A stretch of 8,330 nucleotides of DNA, taken from contig CAMPIZ010000062.1 in the NCBI GenBank assembly GCA_946886675.1, forward strand, positions 1 to 8,330. The letters run 5' to 3'. A model generated the notes under the pieces. That model searched no databases. It saw nothing but the letters and a program-made list of their open reading frames with translations, and had not been told where the DNA came from. This DNA comes from an uncultured Flavobacterium sp. (GTDB lineage Bacteria; Bacteroidota; Bacteroidia; Flavobacteriales; Flavobacteriaceae). Below, piece after piece: positions 1 through 6,991 of the stretch. The position numbers and the translations under genes are program-made. Numbering within the stretch: position 1 is the first letter of the stretch; each line of letters starts with the position of its first letter.

Positions 1-8
1 ATCCATAA

Positions 9-464
9 TTACGGCTTCTTCTGTTCTATTTTTTCATGTATTTCAAGGTACTCCCCAAGTGCTGCAGATCCATACCATTCAAACATTTCTGCTTCAAGCA
101 TTTTTTCCTGTATGGCAGGGTCGGTTGCAATAAGGGCTTCTGCTTCTGCAATTGTTTTTACGTTGAATATAAAAATACCGCGATATCCCTTTTCATTTTT
201 CATAAAAGGCCCTGCAACTACCAGCTTTCCCTCTTTCTCAAGCCGGAATATATTTTCAATATGCCCCCTGAATAATTCGCTGCGCTTTGCCTGGTCTTCA
301 ATATTATTAGTTCCTGTTTTAAGTATTACAAAAACATATTGCTTCATGCCATACTCATCTGCGCCAAGCTTTTCTGCCAATGCTTTATCAAACTTAGGGT
401 TATCAGTCTGGGCAGATGTACCTATTGTAAAAAGTACAAAAACTATAAAAAATAATTTTTTCAT
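9..464 (-). CDS. Secreted YciI-like domain protein
   Basis: A 151-residue protein with a clear N-terminal signal peptide: Lys-Lys, a hydrophobic stretch at residues 4-15, then T-S-A-Q with probable cleavage after Ala18. The mature protein should therefore lie in the periplasm or outside the cell. Residues about 40-132 resemble the YciI/YCII ferredoxin-like fold: a first strand (YVFVILKTG), a helix carrying His68, the pattern GKLVVAGPF at 79-87, a strand GIFIFNV at 96-102, and a helix beginning TDPA with Asp115. His68 and Asp115 are the likely counterparts of the conserved His/Asp pair noted in YciI proteins, whose general biochemical role is not established. It is the last gene of the leftward series, 12 bp after the DUF1801 gene. 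The ATG is well placed because it begins the signal peptide directly. The fold family is fairly sure; the function is unknown. Confidence 0.8.
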   Translation of the reverse strand: MKKLFFIVFVLFTIGTSAQTDNPKFDKALAEKLGADEYGMKQYVFVILKTGTNNIEDQAKRSELFRGHIENIFRLEKEGKLVVAGPFMKNEKGYRGIFIFNVKTIAEAEALIATDPAIQEKMLEAEMFEWYGSAALGEYLEIHEKIEQKKP

Positions 465-476
465 TACGGATCGAAT

Positions 477-869
477 TTATTTAAGCCTTTCCAGCTTTCC
501 TTTTCTTTTTACAAGGTTTTTATAATCCCATTGGATAGCTATGGATTTTTTTAACCATCCTTCTAAGTCCTCAGCATTAACCTCTTCTACTGAGGTATAG
601 CTAATTGAAGCGTCTTTAAACTTACCTGTACCGGGTTTTAGCTTTTCTTCATTAAAGTCTGCACCACTCCAGAATAAAAGGCGTATGCCATTTTTTAATT
701 TGCTGTAGCCTGCAACAGGGTTACCATCAAGAAACCATACAGGATGGGCATGCCATATTTTATTTTCTGCCTCAGGCAGATTTTCATCGATTATTACAGC
801 CAGCATATCACATATTTCTTTATCTGTGCTTGCCTGACTATCGTTATATTCCTGAATTTCCGGTTTCAT
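477..869 (-). CDS. DUF1801 (YdhG-like) domain protein
   Basis: A 130-residue soluble protein with no signal peptide or membrane segment. Residues 31-70 carry the DUF1801-type core: LPEAENKIWHAHPVWF, then a GNPVAGYSKLKNG segment and an RLLFWSG strand. The C-terminal half (KFKDASISYTSVEEVNAEDL, then a helix and a Lys/Arg-rich tail) matches the layout of this family, where a strand is followed by a terminal helix. The length is usual for the family. DUF1801 proteins have no proven general biochemical role, so none is assigned. It starts 11 bp after the large mutase subunit stops and ends 12 bp before the YciI-like gene, which suggests it is a passenger at the end of the mut transcript. Family assignment is from motif recall without a search. 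Confidence 0.8.
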   Translation of the reverse strand: MKPEIQEYNDSQASTDKEICDMLAVIIDENLPEAENKIWHAHPVWFLDGNPVAGYSKLKNGIRLLFWSGADFNEEKLKPGTGKFKDASISYTSVEEVNAEDLEGWLKKSIAIQWDYKNLVKRKGKLERLK

Positions 870-880
870 GTTATAGTGAT

Positions 881-3013
881 TTACTCAAAACCTTTAATAA
901 GCACCTCGAGAATCTTTATAGCTGCATCACTGATTTTTGTGCCGGGGCCAAATACCGCTACAGCGCCTGCATCAAACAGGTATTGATAATCCTGCGCAGG
1001 TATAACACCGCCCACAATCACCATTATATCCTCGCGCCCATATTTTTTAAGCTCTTCTATTACCTGTGGCACCAGTGTTTTATGACCGGCAGCTAATGAG
1101 GATACTCCTAAAATATGTACGTCGTTCTCTACCGCCTGTTTTGCTGCTTCGGCGGGTGTTTGGAAAAGCGGTCCAATATCCACATCAAAGCCAACATCAG
1201 CATATCCTGTGGCAACAACTTTTGCACCACGATCGTGGCCATCCTGTCCCATTTTTGCAATCATTATCCTTGGGCGGCGGCCTTCAAGCTTAGCAAACTC
1301 ATCTGCCAGCTGTTTAGCTCTTTCAAAGCTTTCATCGTTTTTAATTTCTTTGCTGTACACTCCGCTAAATGATTTTATTTGTGCTTTATATCGTCCGTAA
1401 ACCGTTTCCAGGGCATCGCTTATTTCGCCAAGGGTGGCCCTGTGCCTTGCTGCATTAACAGCCAGGTCTAATAAATTACCCTTACCGGATTTTGCAGCTT
1501 CTGTAAGTTCTTTTATACATTGTGCAACTTTATCGTTGTCACGCTCTGCCTTAATTTTTTCAAGGCGGTCAATTTGCTGTCGGCGAACAGTTTGGTTGTC
1601 CACTTCCAGTATATGAAGCGGATCTTCCTTTGCCAGCCTGTATTTATTTACACCTACAATAATATCCTGTCCGCTGTCTATACGTGCCTGTTTTCTTGCA
1701 GCGGCTTCTTCTATACGAAGTTTTGGTATTCCTGCCTCAATAGCTTTTGTCATGCCGCCAAGCTCTTCCACTTCCTGAATTAAAGCCCATGCTTTTTCGG
1801 CAATTTCAGCAGTAAGGCTTTCTACATAATAGCTTCCTGCCCATGGATCTACTGTTCTTGTTATTTTGGTCTCCTCCTGTAGGAATATTTGTGTGTTACG
1901 TGCTATACGTGCCGAGAAATCCGTTGGGAGTGCGATAGCTTCGTCCAGTGCATTGGTGTGTAATGACTGTGTACCTCCAAATGCAGCCGCAGCGGCTTCA
2001 ATAGCTGTACGTGCCACATTATTAAAAGGATCCTGCTCTGTTAAACTCCATCCGCTTGTTTGGCAGTGTGTCCTTAAAGCCAGCGATTTTTCATCCTGCG
2101 GATCAAACTGTTTTAGCAGTTTAGCCCAAAGCATGCGTCCTGCACGCATTTTAGCAATCTCCATAAAATGGTTCATACCTATAGCCCAGAAGAATGAAAG
2201 GCGTGGCGCAAACTCATCTATCTTCATGCCTGCAGCAAGCCCCGTGCGGATGTACTCCAGTCCGTCAGCAAGGGTATATGCCAATTCAATATCAGCAGTG
2301 GCTCCTGCTTCCTGCATGTGGTAGCCGGATATACTGATAGAATTGAACTTTGGCATTTTTTTACTGGTATACTCAAATATATCAGCTATTATCTTCATAG
2401 AAGGAGCAGGGGGGTAGATATAAGTATTTCTTACCATGAACTCCTTAAGGATATCATTTTGGATGGTACCCGACAGTTGTTCCGGTTTTACGCCCTGTTC
2501 TTCTGCGGCTACAATATAAAAAGCCATAATAGGAAGTACTGCACCATTCATTGTCATAGAAACTGACATTTCTCCCAAAGGAATCTGGTCAAAAAGCACT
2601 TTCATATCCTCTACACTGTCTATGGCAACACCGGCTTTTCCTACATCGCCTACTACACGCTCATGATCGCTGTCATAACCTCTGTGTGTAGCAAGGTCAA
2701 ACGCTACGGATAAGCCTTTTTGCCCGGCCTCAAGGTTGCGGCGGTAAAAGGCATTACTTTCTTCAGCTGTAGAAAATCCTGCATACTGGCGTATTGTCCA
2801 AGGGCGGCGCACATACATAGTGCCATAAGGGCCACGCAGGTTTGGTGCAAAACCAGCCCCGAAACCTAAATGTTCCAGGTTTTCTATATGTTCTTTATTA
2901 TATGTCTCTTTAACCTCAACACCTTCTGCAGTAACAAACTTATCGTTTCTGCTGGCAGCAAGCTGCATGGTATTATCAGTTTTTAATTGTATATGTTGTA
3001 TGTCTTTTCTCAT
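881..3013 (-). CDS. mutB: Methylmalonyl-CoA mutase large (catalytic) subunit
   Basis: This 710-residue subunit catalyses the adenosylcobalamin-dependent interconversion of succinyl-CoA and (R)-methylmalonyl-CoA in the cytoplasm, linking propionate, odd-chain and branched-chain carbon to the TCA cycle. Residues about 50-560 form the substrate-binding TIM barrel, with [13 protein letters not shown] at 70-82, [15 protein letters not shown] at 102-116 and [12 protein letters not shown] at 226-237. Residues about 580-710 form the B12 domain, with the base-off signature DGHDRG at 591-596, SSLAAGH at 638-644 and VGGVIP at 667-672. From memory of Propionibacterium MutB numbering, Tyr89, Arg207 and His244 correspond to Tyr77, Arg195 and His232 (constant offset 12). 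Lys604, Asp608 and His610 correspond to Lys587, Asp591 and His593 (offset 17). All are present, so the enzyme should be active. It starts 10 bp after the small subunit. The name scpA is also used for this gene. Confidence 0.97.
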   Translation of the reverse strand: MRKDIQHIQLKTDNTMQLAASRNDKFVTAEGVEVKETYNKEHIENLEHLGFGAGFAPNLRGPYGTMYVRRPWTIRQYAGFSTAEESNAFYRRNLEAGQKGLSVAFDLATHRGYDSDHERVVGDVGKAGVAIDSVEDMKVLFDQIPLGEMSVSMTMNGAVLPIMAFYIVAAEEQGVKPEQLSGTIQNDILKEFMVRNTYIYPPAPSMKIIADIFEYTSKKMPKFNSISISGYHMQEAGATADIELAYTLADGLEYIRTGLAAGMKIDEFAPRLSFFWAIGMNHFMEIAKMRAGRMLWAKLLKQFDPQDEKSLALRTHCQTSGWSLTEQDPFNNVARTAIEAAAAAFGGTQSLHTNALDEAIALPTDFSARIARNTQIFLQEETKITRTVDPWAGSYYVESLTAEIAEKAWALIQEVEELGGMTKAIEAGIPKLRIEEAAARKQARIDSGQDIIVGVNKYRLAKEDPLHILEVDNQTVRRQQIDRLEKIKAERDNDKVAQCIKELTEAAKSGKGNLLDLAVNAARHRATLGEISDALETVYGRYKAQIKSFSGVYSKEIKNDESFERAKQLADEFAKLEGRRPRIMIAKMGQDGHDRGAKVVATGYADVGFDVDIGPLFQTPAEAAKQAVENDVHILGVSSLAAGHKTLVPQVIEELKKYGREDIMVIVGGVIPAQDYQYLFDAGAVAVFGPGTKISDAAIKILEVLIKGFE

Positions 3014-3023
3014 TTTTTACCAA

Positions 3024-4406
3024 TTATTCTGCACCTGCATTAATCTTTTCCTGTTCCAGCCTTTGCTGCTCTGTTTTTTCGGCAAGGCGCTTTTCTATAA
3101 TAGGGCTAATAAGTGTTTTTCTCGGGTTGGTTTTTACAAAAGGATATAACTCAAGGTCGTGAGCCATCCTGTCATTTTTATTGGGATACTTATTTGTACC
3201 TAATAAAACTTCTTTACCATTATCAAACAGCTCCTGTTCCTTTGCTGCACTTTCCTGTATTTTGCGCTGTATGGTTCCTTCAATCAGCTGAGTTATAAAA
3301 CCACCGTTTGCCTCAATATCTTTAAACAATGCCAGAGCTCTTTCTGCAAGCTGCTGTGTAAGCTCTTCAATGTAGTAAGAACCATCTGCAGGATTATTTA
3401 CCTTATCAAAATAGCTTTCATGCTTCAGTACTAATAACTGATTACGCGCTATCCTGTCGCCAAACTCATTATCCTTATGGTAAAGTGCATCATAGGCCAG
3501 GTTGGAAACTGCATCGGCACCGCCTAAAATGGCGCTCATACATTCGGTTGTAGTACGCAGCATGTTTACATTATAATCATACAGCGTTTTATTTCTCCTG
3601 GAGGGAGAAGCTATAATATGGCATTCAAAATTATGGTCGTATTCTTTTGCTATCAAATTAAAAAGAAGCCTCATAGCACGAAGCTTGGCAATTTCAAAAA
3701 AGTAATTTGTACCAATTGCCGTTTGCAGTACTACCGGCTTGTTTATAGTGGCAATGCGGTTAAAGTACTCATTGGCATGGGCAAGCGTATAGGCTATCTG
3801 CTGCACTATATTTGCTCCGGCATTTTGATACAGGCTGCTGTCTACACTAAGGAAGTGTATATTAGAGCAGGCTATGGCAATAGTGTTTAGTGTTTCAAAA
3901 TCTGAATCAAGATTGCCAAACCAGTTACCATCTTTAGCAAGCTGGCCTATAGGATCGAGCTGTACATAAAATTCCATCTCCTTAGCTTTTGCAATTGCAT
4001 CAAGCTTTTTTACGAAATCGATTGACAGAAATCCTAAATTGAAGTAAACCGGAGTGCCTTGTAAAGAAATTTCGCCAAGCAGCTTTTCAATATCTATATT
4101 TTCATCAGTAATGGTGAACCTCAGGCTCTCAGCACCGCGGCTAAGAGTTTCTTTAGCACGCTTTACCGATTTATCCAGATCGTGAACAAATATATTCTGG
4201 CAGATTTTAAAGTTAGCAGTGTGTGTGGTAACCTTTAAAGGTTCACCATACTCATCAGCATGGTAAAAAGGCTTTACTTTTATGCCCTCCGGGCTTTCCC
4301 ATACTAATGTTTCGTTATAATCTGCGCCTTTCAGCTCATACTGTATTTTTTGTTTCCATTGTTTGGATGATACAGCCTCAAATTCATTAAATAAGTTTTC
4401 GCTCAT
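3024..4406 (-). CDS. mutA: Methylmalonyl-CoA mutase small (non-catalytic) subunit
   Basis: A 460-residue paralogue of the large subunit and presumably its heterodimer partner. Barrel landmarks shared with MutB include IGTNYFFEIAKLRAMRLLF (231-249), ILGGADAVSNLAYDALYH (293-310), FGDRIARNQ (315-323), NPADGSYYIEELT (338-350) and LLGTNKYPN (401-409). The active-site Tyr-His pair of MutB (GYHMQEAG) aligns with SLYQNAG here, so those residues are Ser191-Leu192. The protein ends soon after the barrel: there is no DxHxxG motif and no B12 domain, whereas the Propionibacterium small subunit is over 600 residues and retains a degenerate one. The C-terminus is a charged helix of about 25 residues. These losses point to a structural role. 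It lies 9 bp after the ftsB-like gene and 10 bp before mutB. The frame is open throughout, so the short form is not a visible frameshift. Confidence 0.94.
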   Translation of the reverse strand: MSENLFNEFEAVSSKQWKQKIQYELKGADYNETLVWESPEGIKVKPFYHADEYGEPLKVTTHTANFKICQNIFVHDLDKSVKRAKETLSRGAESLRFTITDENIDIEKLLGEISLQGTPVYFNLGFLSIDFVKKLDAIAKAKEMEFYVQLDPIGQLAKDGNWFGNLDSDFETLNTIAIACSNIHFLSVDSSLYQNAGANIVQQIAYTLAHANEYFNRIATINKPVVLQTAIGTNYFFEIAKLRAMRLLFNLIAKEYDHNFECHIIASPSRRNKTLYDYNVNMLRTTTECMSAILGGADAVSNLAYDALYHKDNEFGDRIARNQLLVLKHESYFDKVNNPADGSYYIEELTQQLAERALALFKDIEANGGFITQLIEGTIQRKIQESAAKEQELFDNGKEVLLGTNKYPNKNDRMAHDLELYPFVKTNPRKTLISPIIEKRLAEKTEQQRLEQEKINAGAE

Positions 4407-4415
4407 GCTAAAATT

Positions 4416-4772
4416 TTAAAGTGATTTCGTTTCCTCTTCGGGAACGTCCTCTTCAAATTCTATAATGTAAATATCTTCGTTCTCACGCTTCATGTAATAT
4501 TTTTCGCGTGCATATTTTTCTATCTGGTCAGGATTTTTCAGCTGCCTTATGCTGGTGCTGTCTTTCTTTATCTCCTGAATGTAATATTCTTTATTCTCTT
4601 CAAGCTCTTTTATTTCCTTATCCAGTACCCTGTGTTCAAAATAGGAATAGTTGTCAAGGAAAATTAACCATACAGCCACAAAAACTATAACCAATACATA
4701 CTTATTTCCTAAGGTTTTAAGGAAAGGGTAGCGTTGGGTTAATTTACTAAATGGCTTCTTCATATAAGGCAT
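4416..4772 (-). CDS. FtsB/DivIC-type septum formation protein
   Basis: A bitopic inner-membrane protein of 118 residues. It has a short basic cytoplasmic N-terminus, one membrane segment at about 25-39 (YVLVIVFVAVWLIFL), then a charged coiled coil at about 45-76 (KEIKELEENKEYYIQEIKKD). The DivIC/FtsB signature follows at 78-104, LKNPDQIEKYAREKYYMKRENEDIYII, interrupted by no gap, and an acidic tail closes the protein. By family it should join the FtsQ/FtsL-type divisome subcomplex that activates septal cell-wall synthesis. Two starts are possible: position 4772 (MPYMKK) and 4763 (MKKPF). The second gives a more typical N-terminus and a longer leader after the candidate -7 box, and I cannot decide between them. 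It follows udk by 56 bp and precedes mutA by 9 bp. Confidence 0.9.
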   Translation of the reverse strand: MPYMKKPFSKLTQRYPFLKTLGNKYVLVIVFVAVWLIFLDNYSYFEHRVLDKEIKELEENKEYYIQEIKKDSTSIRQLKNPDQIEKYAREKYYMKRENEDIYIIEFEEDVPEEETKSL

Positions 4773-4778
4773 GCAAAT

Positions 4779-4794
4779 TTACTTTACAAAGTAA
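4779..4794. promoter_or_regulatory. 16-bp dyad upstream of the ftsB-mut genes, overlapping a weak -7 box
   Basis: TTACTTTACAAAGTAA is an inverted repeat of two 7-bp arms around a 2-bp centre, lying 6 bp before the longer ftsB start. Read leftward, its first half is TTACTTTG, one mismatch from the Bacteroidota -7 consensus TAnnTTTG. A perfect match, TAAATTTG, occupies 4774-4781 but abuts the start codon. No good -33 TTG is seen at usual spacing for either. The site could be an operator, a promoter, both, or chance in AT-rich DNA. Confidence 0.35.
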
Positions 4795-4828
4795 TGGTTT
4801 TTTTCGGATTTATTTTTGGTTTAAGCCG

Positions 4829-5437
4829 TTAAAGTATCCTTTGGTGTATTACAGCCCTTACCACATCAATAGCTACGGTATTGTACCTGTCGTGCGGTAT
4901 AATTATATCTGCAAAAGCCTTTGTAGGCTCTATAAACTGTTCGTGCATAGGCTTAAGTGTGGTTTGGTACCGGTTTAACACTTCATCCATATCGCGTCCC
5001 CTTTCGGTTATGTCCCTGCGCAGCCTGCGTATCAGCCTCTCATCGGAATCTGCATGCACAAATATCTTTATGTCAAAAAGCTCTCTCAGGACTGGGTCAG
5101 AAAGTATCAGTATGCCTTCTACAATCATTACCTTACGGGGTTGAGTCAGTATTATATCGCCTGTCCTGTTATGAGTAACAAAGGAGTACACAGGCTGCTC
5201 TATAGCTTTACCTTCTTTAAGATCCTGTAAGTGTTGAGCCAGCAGCTCAAAATCGATTGAGCGCGGATGGTCAAAGTTTATTTTTACGCGCTCATCATAA
5301 CTTAGCTCTGTAGTTTCCCGGTAGTAGGAGTCCTGCGATATAATGCCTACTTCGGTTGCGGGAAGCTCATTCATTATCTGCTGTACAACAGTTGTTTTTC
5401 CGCTTCCGGTTCCTCCGGCTATTCCTATTATAAGCAT
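4829..5437 (-). CDS. udk: Uridine kinase
   Basis: A 202-residue cytoplasmic kinase of the pyrimidine salvage pathway that phosphorylates uridine (and usually cytidine) to the monophosphate using a nucleoside triphosphate. It begins with strand LIIGIAGG and the P-loop GGTGSGKT at 8-15. ISQDSYYR at 33-40 contains Asp36, the probable catalytic base. NFDHPRSID follows at 54-62, then YSFVTHNR, the strand MIVEGILIL, and the Arg-rich lid RLIRRLRRDITERGRD. The length is close to the E. coli enzyme (213 residues). The frame is open to an ATG at 5500, but the 21 extra residues are Cys-rich and unlike the family, and a -7 box (5463-5470) lies inside that extension, so 5437 is the start. It heads the leftward gene series and is divergent from the GH13-like gene. 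Confidence 0.95.
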   Translation of the reverse strand: MLIIGIAGGTGSGKTTVVQQIMNELPATEVGIISQDSYYRETTELSYDERVKINFDHPRSIDFELLAQHLQDLKEGKAIEQPVYSFVTHNRTGDIILTQPRKVMIVEGILILSDPVLRELFDIKIFVHADSDERLIRRLRRDITERGRDMDEVLNRYQTTLKPMHEQFIEPTKAFADIIIPHDRYNTVAIDVVRAVIHQRIL

Positions 5438-5454
5438 ACTGAATATATTTTTGC

Positions 5455-5527
5455 TGCTGTTGCAAAAATAACAAATTGGGCATGGTATTTTGAATATCAA
5501 AGTGATTTTTAGATTAACGCAACAGCA
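5455..5527. repeat. 9-bp inverted repeat spanning the divergent udk/GH13-like promoter region
   Basis: TGCTGTTGC at 5455-5463 and its exact reverse complement GCAACAGCA at 5519-5527 face each other across 55 bp. The left arm overlaps the last base of the udk -7 box; the right arm lies 8 bp upstream of the -7 box of the rightward gene. It could be a paired binding site that co-regulates the divergent promoters. Chance is not excluded. Confidence 0.35.
5463..5470 (-). promoter_or_regulatory. Candidate -7 box for udk
   Basis: Read leftward the sequence is TATTTTTG, an exact match to the Bacteroidota -7 consensus TAnnTTTG, with 25 bp between it and the chosen udk ATG. No convincing -33 TTG is seen at 17-23 bp spacing; the nearest TTG (5498-5500 complement) is 27 bp away. 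The position supports the shorter udk start. Confidence 0.5.
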
Positions 5528-5543
5528 AATAATACTATATTTG
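5514..5543 (+). promoter_or_regulatory. Candidate promoter of the GH13-like gene
   Basis: A TTA at 5514-5516 (one mismatch from the -33 TTG) is followed after 19 bp by TATATTTG at 5536-5543, an exact TAnnTTTG -7 box. This is the expected spacing for the main Bacteroidota sigma factor. It would give a leader of only about 10 nt before the ATG at 5561. Confidence 0.55.
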
Positions 5544-5560
5544 AAATAAAACTCTTTGTT

Positions 5561-6868
5561 ATGCTAAGAAAAATAATTGTGGCGCTGGGCCTGTTCGTTT
5601 CCTTATGTGCATCTGCTCAAAAAGAAGCTGTATACTATATTAATATACAGACATTTTTTGATACAGATAATAATGGAATGGGCGACTTAAAGGGTGTTGA
5701 GCAAAAACTGGATTATATTGAAAGGCTGGGAGCCAGGGTAATAATGCTTTCTCCCGTTTACCAGTCAGATTCACAGGATAATCAAAATACATTAAACCTG
5801 CAGGCTGTTAATACAGAATATGGCTCTCTTGGTGACTATAAAGCGGTTGTTCAGGGAGCGCATAAGAGAAAAATGAAAGTTTACCTTAAAATGGATTTTA
5901 ATTATGTTTCGCCAAAGCATCTTTGGGCAACGGATAAATCCAAATATAAAAATTACCTGCTGGAAGAAACCAAAGCAAGTGAAAATGCAGAAGCCATAAT
6001 GGTTAACCTTAAAGAAACCGGGGTTAAAGATGAAACTACAACAGCTTTAAAATTTTGGATTAACCCCGACATTAACCCAAGTTTTTACAGCGGGGCCGAT
6101 GGTTTTGTTTTTAATGTTCAGGATACGTTGGGGACACAAACCGGATTACTTAAAGATTTTTGGGCACCGCTTATTAAGGAAATAAAAAAAGTAAGGCCTG
6201 AGATGATAATTACTGCACATCCTCTAAATGACTCTTATAACGATGAAGATTATTTTAAGGCGGGTTTTGATGTTGTAGTTTCTAATGAACTGCAAGCTGC
6301 TATAAATTCATTTAGTAAAGCTAAGATACAAACTGCTGCTGCTGCATTAAAAAATGTTCCTGAAGGAAAAAATAAAATGATCTTTATTGGAGGGTCAGGA
6401 AATGAAAAAACAACTATAAGTGTTCAGAAAGCTAAGGCAGAAGCCGCCCTTAGTTTGATGCTGGGTGGTACTCCTTTTATTAATAATGGACAGGAAACAG
6501 AAGCCGGAATTGAAAGTATTGATTGGAATAATTTGAACACACAAATAAAAGATAAATCTTCACTATGGAGTTTTTACAGGATGCTGCTGTTTAACCGCAA
6601 TACGATTCCTGCACTTTCATCCGGTGATTTCAATATTTTAGAAAGCTCCGGAGATGAGGTCATTTCTTTTGTGAAAGGGGAGGGAAAAGAAAAGGTTGTG
6701 GTTTTAGTAAATCTTTCGGATAAGCATCAAACTATTACTCTTGATTACGGACTTACATTAAGGCTTAATGATTTAAAACCTGTTATGGGGTATGCAGAAA
6801 ACAACTTTAGTAAAGGCGGCAGAACCGTTATGCTGGAGCCTTACGGCGTACAGCTATGGAGGTTTTAA
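5561..6868 (+). CDS. Secreted GH13 (alpha-amylase family) protein lacking catalytic residues
   Basis: This 435-residue protein has a signal peptide (hydrophobic 5-16, then CASAQ; cleavage near 19/20). The alpha-amylase barrel follows: AVYYINIQTFFDTDNNGMGDLKG at about 23-45 in short segments, KLDYIERLGARVIMLSPVY (49-67), YGSLGDYK (87-94), GGTPFINNGQE (302-312), and a C-terminal beta-sandwich from about 350. The four active-site regions are degraded. Region I DxxxNH is KMDFNY (Lys110, Tyr115). Region II GFRxD is GFVFN (Val183 for Arg, Asn185 for the Asp nucleophile). Region III has ITAHP where the acid/base Glu should be. Region IV NHD is GSG (278-280). Domain B is short. The frame is intact, so this looks like a maintained pseudoenzyme, perhaps for carbohydrate binding or protein contacts (inference). 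The fold is sure; loss of activity is likely, since several positions change together. Confidence 0.88.
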   Translation: MLRKIIVALGLFVSLCASAQKEAVYYINIQTFFDTDNNGMGDLKGVEQKLDYIERLGARVIMLSPVYQSDSQDNQNTLNLQAVNTEYGSLGDYKAVVQGAHKRKMKVYLKMDFNYVSPKHLWATDKSKYKNYLLEETKASENAEAIMVNLKETGVKDETTTALKFWINPDINPSFYSGADGFVFNVQDTLGTQTGLLKDFWAPLIKEIKKVRPEMIITAHPLNDSYNDEDYFKAGFDVVVSNELQAAINSFSKAKIQTAAAALKNVPEGKNKMIFIGGSGNEKTTISVQKAKAEAALSLMLGGTPFINNGQETEAGIESIDWNNLNTQIKDKSSLWSFYRMLLFNRNTIPALSSGDFNILESSGDEVISFVKGEGKEKVVVLVNLSDKHQTITLDYGLTLRLNDLKPVMGYAENNFSKGGRTVMLEPYGVQLWRF

Positions 6869-6991
6869 AACTCTGTATAGTCATAGTACTTAAGTAGTAT
6901 TTCTTGCTGAAAAGACATAAAATCATACTTAAGGATGAGGCAAAATCAATCTTCGGGGTGCAAATTTGCTTAAATTTTTAACTGAAGAATT
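6869..6991. promoter_or_regulatory. Intergenic gap with short palindromes before the DUF4199 gene
   Basis: No gene or clear terminator is seen in these 123 bp. TACTTAAGTA (6887-6896) is a perfect 10-bp palindrome and sits in an 18-bp palindrome (6883-6900) with one mismatched pair. TACTTAAG recurs at 6926-6933. GCAAATTTGC (6960-6969) is a second perfect palindrome, 22 bp before the ATG, and contains CAAATTTG, one mismatch from a -7 box. No matching -33 is visible. The DUF4199 promoter probably lies here but is not pinned down. Confidence 0.3.

Noticed and set aside
112..2324. Plus-strand open frames opposite the YciI-like, DUF1801 and mutB genes (for example 112-525 and 1866-2324)
   Set aside because: They lie wholly opposite well-supported genes, and their translations show no recognisable family, signal peptide or promoter. 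They follow from the codon bias of the true strand.
4774..4781. TAAATTTG (leftward) as the ftsB promoter -7 box
   Set aside because: It matches the consensus but lies 1 bp from the longer start codon and lacks a -33 partner. It would work only with a nearly leaderless mRNA from the second ATG, so it is mentioned but not called separately.
4773..5560. Cobalamin riboswitch for the B12-dependent mutase
   Set aside because: The available untranslated gaps (56 bp before ftsB, 123 bp before udk shared by two promoters) are too short for the usual ~200-nt element, and I see no B12-box-like sequence.
6889..6933. CTTAAGTA...TACTTAAG as a terminator after the GH13-like gene
   Set aside because: The arms can pair over only 8 AT-rich bp with a 29-nt loop and no following T-run, so it does not resemble an intrinsic terminator.
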